5,396 nucleotides of DNA from Anaerolineae bacterium (GTDB taxonomy: Bacteria > Chloroflexota > Anaerolineae > 4572-78 > NAK82), in the NCBI GenBank assembly GCA_030597485.1, contig JAUVRU010000189.1:1-5396 (forward strand), given 5' to 3'. The translations under genes and the position numbers were made by a program. The first letter of the stretch is position 1; the number at the start of each line of letters is the position of its first letter. Shown in pieces: positions 1-5,396 of this stretch. The notes below the pieces were generated by a model, which was given only the letters and a program-made list of their open reading frames with translations, was not told the DNA's origin and did not search any database.

Positions 1-4
1 CATG

Positions 5-59
5 GGCTAGCATCCTCTGGATAGGTTAGCATCCTCTGGATAGGTTAGCATCCTCTGGA
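5..59. repeat. 19-bp tandem direct repeat, about 2.9 copies
   Basis: Three head-to-tail units begin at 5, 24 and 43 with an exact 19-bp period. The consensus is GGTTAGCATCCTCTGGATA. The first unit has C for T at its third base and the last is cut short after CTCTGG. Each complete unit contains a small inverted repeat, ATCC-TCT-GGAT. The array does not clearly continue left into bases 1-4. It overlaps the last codons and stop of the putative leftward small gene. Its role is unknown; the unit length would fit a repeated protein-binding site or a simple minisatellite. Confidence 0.9.
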
Positions 60-318
60 GATGCCGCCACCAGGCGATGTCCGCATCTGACCCCACCCAA
101 CAACGTGAGCCAGACTCGCCTCTGAGCAGCGGTTCCATGCCGCTATTGCCCCTAGCGCAAGTCATCTGCCGACAGGAAGCCTCTCCGACATGACAGCATA
201 GATGCCCGCCGTCCGGTGCCAACAGCGCGAGCAGAACGGCGACGAGGACAAAACGCAACGTGGTGGTTACATGATGAGCAACCCATCGATCCCTCTTGGA
301 GGAGTGTTTAGGTTCCAT
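7..318 (-). CDS. Putative small Cys-rich protein with N-terminal membrane or signal segment
   Basis: I do not recognise this 103-residue product. From ATG at 318 it starts MEPKHSSKRDRWVAHH, then has a hydrophobic stretch at about residues 20-33 (LRFVLVAVLLALLA) after basic residues, which suggests a signal peptide or single membrane anchor. The remainder has seven cysteines, including a CC pair, and no known motif. An open frame continues upstream to ATG 423, but that start lies upstream of the likely leftward promoter at 407-412. ATG 318 has a purine-rich ribosome site (GGAGAAGAGG, minus strand, 332-323) four bases before it. Support comes from this start site, a good extended -10 promoter about 80 bases upstream, and the hydrophobic segment. 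Against it are the short length, the tail running into a tandem repeat, and no recognisable family. It is transcribed divergently from the sortase. It may be non-coding. Confidence 0.33.
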   Translation of the reverse strand: MEPKHSSKRDRWVAHHVTTTLRFVLVAVLLALLAPDGGHLCCHVGEASCRQMTCARGNSGMEPLLRGESGSRCWVGSDADIAWWRHLQRMLTYPEDANLSRGC

Positions 319-406
319 GATGCCTCTTCTCCGCAAAGGTCCACCTGGCTTCCCGGGCTGATATGATGTGCTATCCCCGTGGCAGGGAGCTGGCGACTGA
401 CTGTCT

Positions 407-433
407 ATTATACCACAAAGCACGCGCCGTCAG
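407..433 (-). promoter_or_regulatory. Leftward extended -10 promoter
   Basis: Read on the minus strand, TGGTATAAT occupies 415-407, a perfect TATAAT with the extended TGn element. A weak -35 candidate, CTGACG (433-428), lies 15 bp upstream, which is shorter than ideal; extended -10 promoters tolerate poor -35 boxes. Transcription would start near 400 and give an untranslated leader of about 80 bases before ATG 318. Confidence 0.5.
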
Positions 434-445
434 GATACGATTCTT

Positions 446-474
446 TTGACACAGCCGGGGTTGGCTGGTAGAAT
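446..474 (+). promoter_or_regulatory. Rightward sigma-70-type promoter for the sortase gene
   Basis: A consensus -35 box TTGACA (446-451) is followed after exactly 17 bp by TAGAAT (469-474), which matches five of six -10 positions. The expected start of transcription is about 481, only a few bases before ATG 485. This implies an almost leaderless transcript. The first T of the -35 box is also the first base of a possible TTG start for the sortase frame, and both readings cannot hold for the same transcript. Confidence 0.6.
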
Positions 475-484
475 AAGAAGAGGA

Positions 485-1309
485 ATGGACCGCATCGAAC
501 CGACAGAAGAGAAAATACAGCGGGTGTTGAGTCGGCGGTGGCTGAGCATAGGGCTGATCGGGGTCGGGTTGCTGCTGCTGATCGCTGGTGGGGTCATCGC
601 CGCGATGAATGCAGCCATGCTGACCAAACCACCGCCGCCTGTTGGCCTGGCAGAGAACCCTTTGCCCGTCATCGTGGACGGCGATTGGCCCGATGAGCTG
701 GTATATGACGCTACCTCGACGGCGAGTGGGACACATTGGCCTTCATCGTTGCCCACGCTCTCTCTCACCTTATCTGTCACTCAAGTGGCTGTTTCGGCAG
801 TGCCGCCAACGCCTGTTGCCCCACCCACACCTGGTTCGACGCCCACCCCGGCCGTCACTGGTCCTCCTGTGCGCATCGTGGCCCCAGCCATCGGCTTGGA
901 TGCGCGGGTAGTGCCGATCGGTGGGAAGCGGATCACCCAAAACGGCGACACGATCGCCGTGTGGGAGGTGGCCAGCCAGGCCGCAGGGTGGCACGAGAAC
1001 TCCGCCACGCCAGGCATGGCGGGCAACATTGTCCTGTCCGGACATCATAACAAGGAAGGTGAGGTCTTCCGCTACCTCGTGGACCTGGAACCCGGTGACA
1101 CCGTCACTCTGTACACCGAGGGGCGGCCTTACACCTATAGTGTGGAGGCCCGGTTTGTGGTGCGCGACAAGGGAATGCCACAAGAGACGCGGACAGAAAA
1201 CGCGCGATGGATTGGCTCCTATCCCGATCGGCGGGTGACCCTGGTCACCTGCTGGCCCTACAACACGAATACCCACCGGGTCATTGTCGTTGCCAGGCCG
1301 GGACGATAA
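485..1309 (+). CDS. Membrane-anchored sortase (transpeptidase)
   Basis: Sortases are extracytoplasmic cysteine transpeptidases that cut a C-terminal sorting signal and join the protein to the cell envelope or to a pilin. Numbered from ATG 485 (274 residues): a charged cytoplasmic tail, a transmembrane helix at about 19-40 (WLSIGLIGVGLLLLIAGGV), a variable Pro/Ser/Thr-rich linker to about 127, then the sortase beta-barrel. The catalytic triad is visible: His187 in LSGHH, Cys256 in TLVTCWP and Arg265 in NTHRVIVVA. The frame also opens at TTG 446, adding 13 residues, but that TTG is part of a consensus -35 box, so ATG 485 is preferred. The GAGG before ATG 485 is only one base away, too close for a normal ribosome site. 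A single N-terminal anchor and the TLVTC motif suggest a class D/E-like enzyme; the class is uncertain. No LPXTG-type substrate is seen nearby. The family assignment is secure. Confidence 0.93.
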   Translation: MDRIEPTEEKIQRVLSRRWLSIGLIGVGLLLLIAGGVIAAMNAAMLTKPPPPVGLAENPLPVIVDGDWPDELVYDATSTASGTHWPSSLPTLSLTLSVTQVAVSAVPPTPVAPPTPGSTPTPAVTGPPVRIVAPAIGLDARVVPIGGKRITQNGDTIAVWEVASQAAGWHENSATPGMAGNIVLSGHHNKEGEVFRYLVDLEPGDTVTLYTEGRPYTYSVEARFVVRDKGMPQETRTENARWIGSYPDRRVTLVTCWPYNTNTHRVIVVARPGR

Positions 1310-1344
1310 CTCGCCTACACCCAACCGTCCATGCGCTGAGTTAT
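1306..1344. repeat. Inverted repeat spanning the sortase stop codon
   Basis: ATAACTC (1306-1312) and GAGTTAT (1338-1344) are perfect 7-bp complements, with 25 bases between them. The left arm includes the TAA stop. No run of T follows the right arm, so this is not a standard intrinsic terminator. It could be a weak RNA stem at the 3' end of the sortase message, or chance. Confidence 0.35.
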
Positions 1345-1433
1345 GTCCTAGGTCGGATACCTGATGCGCCCCACAACAGGTTGCGGCATATGGTGAAGTC
1401 GGCTTCAATATTATTGGACTACATTTGTCATCT

Positions 1434-1461
1434 TTGCTTTGAGTGGGGACCGGTGTACAAT
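1434..1461 (+). promoter_or_regulatory. Possible promoter for the radical SAM gene set
   Basis: TACAAT (1456-1461) matches five of six -10 positions. The best -35 at normal spacing is TTGCTT (1434-1439), 16 bp upstream, matching three of six. Transcription would start near 1468 and give a leader of about 100 bases. An alternative -10, TATTAT (1409-1414), has no -35 at a suitable distance. Confidence 0.35.
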
Positions 1462-1466
1462 GCCCC

Positions 1467-1496
1467 CTGCTGGCGGCCCCAGCCAGGGCGTAGCAG
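1467..1496 (+). promoter_or_regulatory. Leader hairpin candidate
   Basis: Two alternative pairings can form: CTGGC (1470-1474) with GCCAG (1482-1486), and CTGCT (1467-1471) with AGCAG (1492-1496). It would sit at the extreme 5' end of the leader if the promoter at 1434-1461 is real. There is no T-run after it, so it is not a standard terminator. It may stabilise the 5' end or be chance in G/C-rich sequence. Confidence 0.3.
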
Positions 1497-1526
1497 TCAT
1501 GTGTGTGCTCGGGCCGGCCGACTCGC

Positions 1527-1554
1527 TGAGTCCTGAACGCTGAACGGTGAATGA
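1527..1554 (+). repeat. Heptad repeat with phased TGA triplets
   Basis: TGAACGC (1534-1540), TGAACGG (1541-1547) and TGAATGA (1548-1554) follow head to tail, preceded by the weaker TGAGTCC (1527-1533). Because seven is one more than a multiple of three, the TGA triplets fall in all three forward frames just before the ribosome site of the radical SAM gene at 1570. An additional TGA at 1552 is in frame with that gene and bounds its start. Confidence 0.6.
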
Positions 1555-1569
1555 AGGAGACAACTGACA

Positions 1570-3051
1570 GTGCGCGTGATGCTGGTTAATCCCAGGTTTC
1601 GTCTCCCCATAGATACCCGCACCACTCCCCATCTGGGTCTGGCTTATCTGGCCGCCATATCGGAGAGGCGGGGTGACCAAGTATTGTTGTTCGACGCCGA
1701 TGTGGAGGAGGAGGGCGTTGTCGATGCCATGCGTCGCTTTGGGCCGGACCTGGTGGGAATCACCGCCAATACTCCGCAGGTCAAACAGGCGTGGCGCACA
1801 GCCCAGGCTATCAAGAGCGTCAAGGATGTGCCCATCGTTTTGGGAGGACCCCACCCTTCGGTGTTGCCCATAGAGAGCGCAGACCGGCCCGAGGTCGATG
1901 TGGTTGTGAGGGGCGAGGGAGAGGAAGTCTGGTTGGACATCTGTGATGTGGTGGACAGGGCGCTGGTGGCTGATCCTGGTTTCACCGCCCAGCAGTTGCA
2001 CGATCCACACGCCGGCTTGTTTGACCATATCCTGGGCATCACCTTCAAGAGCGAGGATGGAGAGATTCATCATCATGCCGATCATCCCCCTGTTGCTCAT
2101 CTGGACGGCCTTCCCTGGCCTGCTTATCACGTATTCAAGATGGACCGCTACACCAACCTACAACCGGCCACGGACACCGTTGAAGGGGCCAGCAGCTTCA
2201 GCATGCTCACCTCGCGGGGATGCCCCTACCGCTGTACCTACTGCTCTCAGAGCATTATGCCCCAGAAGTGGCGGGCTCGCTCGCCCGAGAACGTGCTGGC
2301 CGAATGGCGGCATCTGGTCGAAGACTTGGGTGCCCAGGAAATCGGCATCCTCGATGACACTGCCAACATCAACGTGAAACGCTTGATGGATCTGTCCGAC
2401 TTGCTCATCGCCAACAATCTCAATCACGTGCCCTGGATCTTCGTCAATGGCATCCGGGCCAACCTGGCATCGCGGGATCTGCTGGCCCGCATGAAGGAAG
2501 CCGGCCTCAAACGCACCGCCTTTGGCGTCGAGACTGGCGATCCGGACATCCTGGAGTCGATCAACAAGAGGGTAGACCTGGATACCATTCGCCAGGCTTT
2601 CAACAACGCCAGGGAGGTTGGCCTGGAGACAATCGGGTTCTTCATCATCGGCCTGCCTGGGGAGACAGAAGAAACCATGGAGCGAACCATCCGCTTCGCC
2701 TGCGAGCTGGACCCATTGATCGCCAACTTCTCCATGATGACCCCCTACCCGGGCACCGTGGTCTACGAGATGGTGAAGCAGAATGGCCATTTCTTGATGG
2801 AGGATTGGGACGACTACGTCTTCTTCGAGGGTAAAGCCCGCTATGAGATGGGCGACTTGACTGCTGAACTGGTCGAGCGCAAGTGGAGAGAGGCCTATCG
2901 CCGGTTTTACCTACGTCCCCACCGCATTATGCGGACTTTGGCGAGCAAGGACTTCTGGATCAACTGGCGGCGCACCTTTCGCATGGCCTTCCGCACCCTT
3001 TTCCCCCGCGAGGAGAAGACCGACCTCAAGAAAGCAGTGGAGACTGTCTAG
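1570..3051 (+). CDS. B12-binding-type radical SAM enzyme 1
   Basis: This 493-residue protein has the layout of the BchE/HpnP-like group: an N-terminal cobalamin-binding-type Rossmann domain (about 1-125, with LGGPHPS at 91-97), a connector with the LDGLPWPAY segment, a radical SAM core (about 208-420) and a basic helical tail with EAYRRFYLRP. Cys218, Cys222 and Cys225 in CPYRCTYC bind the 4Fe-4S cluster that cleaves S-adenosylmethionine. FGVETGDPDIL (318-328), GLPGETEE (361-368) and TPYPGT (391-396) are core motifs of the class. The DxHxxG cobalamin-ligand motif is not seen, which is common in this group, so cobalamin would be bound without a lower His ligand if at all. Start GTG 1570 has AAGGAG ten bases upstream; an in-frame TGA at 1552 excludes longer forms except from CTG 1564. 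It is the first gene of the gene set, and the next start is 12 bp after its stop. Family is secure; reaction and substrate are unknown. Confidence 0.93.
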   Translation: MRVMLVNPRFRLPIDTRTTPHLGLAYLAAISERRGDQVLLFDADVEEEGVVDAMRRFGPDLVGITANTPQVKQAWRTAQAIKSVKDVPIVLGGPHPSVLPIESADRPEVDVVVRGEGEEVWLDICDVVDRALVADPGFTAQQLHDPHAGLFDHILGITFKSEDGEIHHHADHPPVAHLDGLPWPAYHVFKMDRYTNLQPATDTVEGASSFSMLTSRGCPYRCTYCSQSIMPQKWRARSPENVLAEWRHLVEDLGAQEIGILDDTANINVKRLMDLSDLLIANNLNHVPWIFVNGIRANLASRDLLARMKEAGLKRTAFGVETGDPDILESINKRVDLDTIRQAFNNAREVGLETIGFFIIGLPGETEETMERTIRFACELDPLIANFSMMTPYPGTVVYEMVKQNGHFLMEDWDDYVFFEGKARYEMGDLTAELVERKWREAYRRFYLRPHRIMRTLASKDFWINWRRTFRMAFRTLFPREEKTDLKKAVETV

Positions 3052-3063
3052 GAGGATTCTACG

Positions 3064-3858
3064 TTGACACAGCGAGCTCTCTATCGGATCGTTTTAAGCG
3101 TCGTGCTACTCCTGGGAGTGATATCGTGCAACCCCTTTCGGCCGCCGGCACCCACGCCCACACCATCCCCTATCCCTCCCTCGACTCCAACGGTTCAGCC
3201 TGACGTTGCTCCCACGCCTACTCCTGAGCTGACCGCAGGTGAGAAAGCCAGCCGGGCCGCCGGGCGTATGCTGGCAATCCCGACGCGTCACTCCTCCGAT
3301 GAGCCCGGCGGCGCACCTGTTGCCCTCGACCCATACATCGATTCTCCTATCCCCATTGCTCTCAAATGGGTGGAAGGTGATATGGTTCGCCCTGACAAAA
3401 TGCAGGCACAGATCAAAGTGAGCGCTCTGGGATTCGCGACAGACGTTGGCCTGATTCACTATGAGGGCGACACATACATGAGCAATCCTCTCAGCGGCGA
3501 GTGGGAAACGTTGCCAGCCGAGGTAGGAGGTATGCTTGATCCCTCATTCTTGTTCGATCCCGATCAGGGACTGCCTACCCTCTTGCCTTCGATGGAACTG
3601 AACGATCTTGGTGTGGAGGACATCCAGGGGCAACCTGCCTATCACCTGAACGTGGCTGACATGGGAGACCTGCAGGTGCTCGGTGGAGAGGCGGATGGTT
3701 CAGTGAGCGTTGATGTGTGGATTGACGTCCAGTCTTACCTGCTGCGCCAGGCAGTCGTGACTCAGCAAACGACTGACTCCGACCAGCCAACAGTATGGCT
3801 CATCGAGTTGTCTGACTTCGACCAGTCGGTCAAGATCCAACCCCCATCCCTCAAGTGA
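3064..3858 (+). CDS. LppX/LprAFG-like lipoprotein
   Basis: This is a 264-residue secreted lipoprotein. It has a signal peptide (residues 1-21) with lipobox VISC and lipidated Cys22, a Pro/Thr-rich linker (about 26-55) and a folded domain (about 58-264). The domain pattern, with QAQIKVSALGFATDVGLIHY (114-133), then GDTYMSNPLSGEWETLP and later VWIDVQSYLLRQAVV (218-232), resembles the LppX_LprAFG family. Mycobacterial members LppX and LprG carry lipids or lipoglycans across the envelope in a hydrophobic cavity; this is known of the family and not shown here. The TTG start has an ideal AGGAGG (3050-3055) eight bases upstream, overlapping the stop of the radical SAM gene before it, so translation is likely coupled. 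Its place between two radical SAM genes suggests that it serves the same pathway, perhaps as carrier of the product. The lipoprotein call is strong; the family call is moderate, and an outer-membrane LolA-like fold is an alternative. Confidence 0.85.
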   Translation: MTQRALYRIVLSVVLLLGVISCNPFRPPAPTPTPSPIPPSTPTVQPDVAPTPTPELTAGEKASRAAGRMLAIPTRHSSDEPGGAPVALDPYIDSPIPIALKWVEGDMVRPDKMQAQIKVSALGFATDVGLIHYEGDTYMSNPLSGEWETLPAEVGGMLDPSFLFDPDQGLPTLLPSMELNDLGVEDIQGQPAYHLNVADMGDLQVLGGEADGSVSVDVWIDVQSYLLRQAVVTQQTTDSDQPTVWLIELSDFDQSVKIQPPSLK

Positions 3859-3886
3859 TGGCCTGCCGAGGAGGACTCTGCCTGCC

Positions 3887-5317
3887 GTGAAGACAACCCT
3901 CATCTACGCTGGCATTGCCGGCAAGGGGTTCGACAGTCTCAAGCAGGGCATGGACTCGGGCTGGATCAGCCACGGGCTGGCCAGCCTGTCGGGATATGCC
4001 AGGAGCCAGGGCTTTGAGGTTGATTTGATCGATCTGCGCGCCCTGACAGATTGGGAGCACTTCCGTCAGGAGATCGTCGCCCGGCAGCCGGATGTGATCG
4101 GGTTGACGATGATGAGCGTCGATTACAACCCGGTCACAGAAGCAATTGCCATTATCAAAGAAACGGTCCCCCACACGATCACCGTGGTCGGCGGGCCGCA
4201 TCCTTCCTTTGCGCCGCAGAGCGTCCTTGATAATCCGCAGGTAGACTACACGGTGGTGGCTGAGGGCGAAATCACCTTCGCCAACCTGTTGCGCGCTATC
4301 GAAAACGGTGACCGGCCCGAAGAGCGACTGTTGATTGGCGTCCCTCCCAACCTGACCGCACTTCGCTTCTCCGACCGCGATTTGTTCCTGAATGAATGGC
4401 GCAGATTTGGCTATGACCTTCAATCGCCGGAGGTCCCCTTTGTCCCCCAACTGCCGGCGCCTTTCGTCACCATCATCGCCGGTCGAGGTTGCATCTACAA
4501 CTGCAGCTTCTGCAAACCGGCCGAAGACTTCCTTTTCGGCAAGGGTACCCGGCGCCGCTCCGTGGAAAACATACTCCAAGAGCTGAAGTCGTTGCGGGAA
4601 CAGTACGGGTTCAACAGCTTTATGTTCCACGACGACTGCTTGCTGGAGGACTGCGAGTGGTGCCAGGAGTTCGCGGAGGCATACAAAACCAACGGATTCT
4701 GGCAGCCCTACTTCTGCCAGTCCCGGGCCGACTTGCTGGTGCGCTTCGAGGACACTGTCGAGCTTATGGCTGCCAGTGGTCTCAAGGGCGTATTCGTTGG
4801 CTTTGAGTCTGGGTCGGACCGGGTGCTGCGATTCCTGAGAAAGGGGACCACCCGCCAGGGCAACCTGGATGCTGCCAAGGTGTGCCGCAAATATGGGCTT
4901 ACCATCTGGGCCAACTACAAGTTGAGGCTGCCCACCGAGACACAAGAGGAAGTTATGGAGACGGTCTCCATGTTGAAGGAGATCGACCCCGACTACTATA
5001 GCCCGGCCTTCTATACACCACATCCCGGCACCGACCTCTACGACTACACGATGGAACACGACCTGTCACTGGGGGCCAGCTACGACTCGGCTCGCCGGAA
5101 TCCGACCGAGCTAAAGATAAAGGGACACGACCCGGAATTTATGCGCCGGGCCCTGACGGAGAGCCAACGGCGCAAGCCGGTCAACCAACTCGCACGCACC
5201 TGGCGCAAGGGATGGGACAAGTACACTGACCCGGCCAAATACGTGCGCAAGATGCGCCGGATGGCTGGCCTGGGCAATGGCAATGGTGCTGCAACGGATA
5301 CGGAGAACCCTTTGTGA
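3887..5317 (+). CDS. B12-binding-type radical SAM enzyme 2
   Basis: This 476-residue enzyme has the same two-domain plan as the gene at 1570 but a clearly different sequence. The N-terminal cobalamin-binding-type domain (about 1-135) has VGGPHPSFAP at 101-110 and no DxHxxG motif. The radical SAM core begins near 195 with Cys202, Cys206 and Cys209 in CIYNCSFC, followed by FVGFESGSDRVL (303-314) and TPHPGT (377-382). The usual GLPxET motif reads LRLPTET (346-352), with Arg in place of the first Gly. Additional cysteines occur at 251, 256, 259 and 277. The tail is basic and ends in a Gly/Asn-rich stretch. GTG 3887 follows the lipoprotein stop by 28 bp; the best ribosome site, GAGGAGG (3868-3874), is 12 bases away, slightly long. 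Its stop overlaps the next start by four bases. It is probably a second step on the same substrate or a related one. Family is secure; function is unknown. Confidence 0.93.
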   Translation: MKTTLIYAGIAGKGFDSLKQGMDSGWISHGLASLSGYARSQGFEVDLIDLRALTDWEHFRQEIVARQPDVIGLTMMSVDYNPVTEAIAIIKETVPHTITVVGGPHPSFAPQSVLDNPQVDYTVVAEGEITFANLLRAIENGDRPEERLLIGVPPNLTALRFSDRDLFLNEWRRFGYDLQSPEVPFVPQLPAPFVTIIAGRGCIYNCSFCKPAEDFLFGKGTRRRSVENILQELKSLREQYGFNSFMFHDDCLLEDCEWCQEFAEAYKTNGFWQPYFCQSRADLLVRFEDTVELMAASGLKGVFVGFESGSDRVLRFLRKGTTRQGNLDAAKVCRKYGLTIWANYKLRLPTETQEEVMETVSMLKEIDPDYYSPAFYTPHPGTDLYDYTMEHDLSLGASYDSARRNPTELKIKGHDPEFMRRALTESQRRKPVNQLARTWRKGWDKYTDPAKYVRKMRRMAGLGNGNGAATDTENPL

Positions 5318-5396
5318 AGATACTGCTCGCCAGCCCCGAATCAGATGTGTGGAACAGCCGAAAACACATCCACATGGGGCTGGGCTACCTGGCCGG
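5314..5396 (+). CDS. Third B12-binding radical SAM-type protein, 5' end only
   Basis: A third gene starts at GTG 5314, overlapping the TGA stop of the previous gene as GTGA, with GGAG (5302-5305) eight bases upstream. Only 27 complete codons are in the window, beginning MKILLASPESDVWN and continuing to HIHMGLGYLAG. The pattern, a KILL(V/A) beta strand, then a short loop and HxGLGYLA, matches the N-terminus of cobalamin-binding radical SAM proteins and parallels PHLGLAYLAA at residues 20-29 of the enzyme encoded at 1570. The radical SAM domain itself lies beyond the window, so the superfamily call is an inference from the N-terminal strand-helix only. That a gene starts here is well supported by the overlap and ribosome site. 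Confidence 0.72.
   Translation, partial: MKILLASPESDVWNSRKHIHMGLGYLA

Larger units (their letters stand above)
1310..1569. other. 260-bp gap between sortase and radical SAM gene set
   Basis: No convincing gene lies here. It holds the right arm of the stop-codon inverted repeat, an A/T-rich patch around 1405-1415 (AATATTATT), a possible promoter at 1434-1461, a hairpin at 1467-1496 and a heptad repeat at 1527-1554, followed by the ribosome site AAGGAG (1554-1559). The gap is much longer than those inside the gene set downstream, which suggests that the radical SAM genes have their own promoter here. I see no tRNA and no recognisable riboswitch. Confidence 0.6.

Noticed and set aside
446..484. 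TTG 446 as the start of the sortase
   Set aside because: This TTG is the first half of a TTGACA -35 box with a good -10 box at 17 bp, so the transcript should begin downstream of it. ATG 485 still precedes the whole transmembrane segment. A weak AGGA (432-435) leaves the TTG start possible only with a promoter farther upstream.
1390..1536. 48-residue frame with four Cys upstream of the radical SAM genes, considered as a modified-peptide precursor
   Set aside because: It has no good ribosome site, contains the likely promoter for the next gene, and shows no leader-core pattern or repeated core. It is part of a longer frame running out of phase from the sortase.
1461..1569. Cobalamin riboswitch for the B12-type enzymes
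   Set aside because: AGCCAGG at 1481-1487 resembles part of the B12 box, but the rest of the box and the other conserved elements are absent. The leader after the likely promoter is too short for the aptamer.
1411..2130. 239-residue and neighbouring minus-strand frames opposite the first radical SAM gene
   Set aside because: They are mirror frames of a well-supported gene, with no family motif and no credible start context.
2883..3203. Plus-strand frame bridging the end of the first radical SAM gene and the lipoprotein start
   Set aside because: It is out of frame with both well-supported genes and has a shadow-like composition.
3851..5059. 402-residue open frame on the minus strand
   Set aside because: It lies antisense to the clear radical SAM gene at 3887-5317 and has no recognisable motif. 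Long antisense frames are expected opposite GC-rich genes.
5265..5290. GGCAAT short repeat near the end of the second radical SAM gene
   Set aside because: It encodes a short Gly/Asn linker (GLGNGNG) in a flexible tail, which is ordinary coding low complexity.

Overview
This window looks like a bacterial chromosome fragment of moderately high GC. It carries GTG and TTG starts, a sortase, and a lipoprotein with a long Pro/Thr linker. This combination fits Chloroflexota (Anaerolineae-like) best, but that is an inference from gene style; there is no rRNA or marker gene here to confirm it.

Layout. At the left edge is a 19-bp direct repeat in about 2.9 copies (5-59). It overlaps the 3' end of a small, weakly supported leftward gene (7-318, minus) for a Cys-rich protein with a hydrophobic N-terminal segment. 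A short divergent promoter region (about 407-474) follows, with an extended -10 promoter facing left and a near-consensus -35/-10 pair facing right. The rightward promoter serves a membrane-anchored sortase (485-1309, or from TTG 446). A 260-bp gap (1310-1569) has no convincing gene. It holds an inverted repeat at the sortase stop, a possible promoter, a hairpin, and a heptad repeat that places TGA stops in all three frames just before the next gene.

The main feature is a tightly packed rightward gene set: a cobalamin-binding-type radical SAM enzyme (1570-3051), an LppX/LprG-like lipoprotein (3064-3858), a second and quite different radical SAM enzyme of the same architecture (3887-5317), and the start of a third gene (5314 to the window edge) whose N-terminus looks like the same superfamily. 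Gaps are 12 and 28 bp, then a 4-base GTGA overlap, each with a Shine-Dalgarno sequence, so co-transcription is likely.

How they may work together. Enzymes of this class do radical methylations, ring closures and other difficult C-H chemistry, often on lipids, pigments or natural products. The lipoprotein family relative in mycobacteria binds and moves lipids at the cell envelope. The working hypothesis is a multi-enzyme pathway that modifies a hydrophobic compound, with a dedicated extracytoplasmic carrier. The substrate cannot be told from sequence. The sortase lies upstream on the same strand, is separated by 260 bp, and has no visible substrate in the window, so its link to the pathway is unproven.
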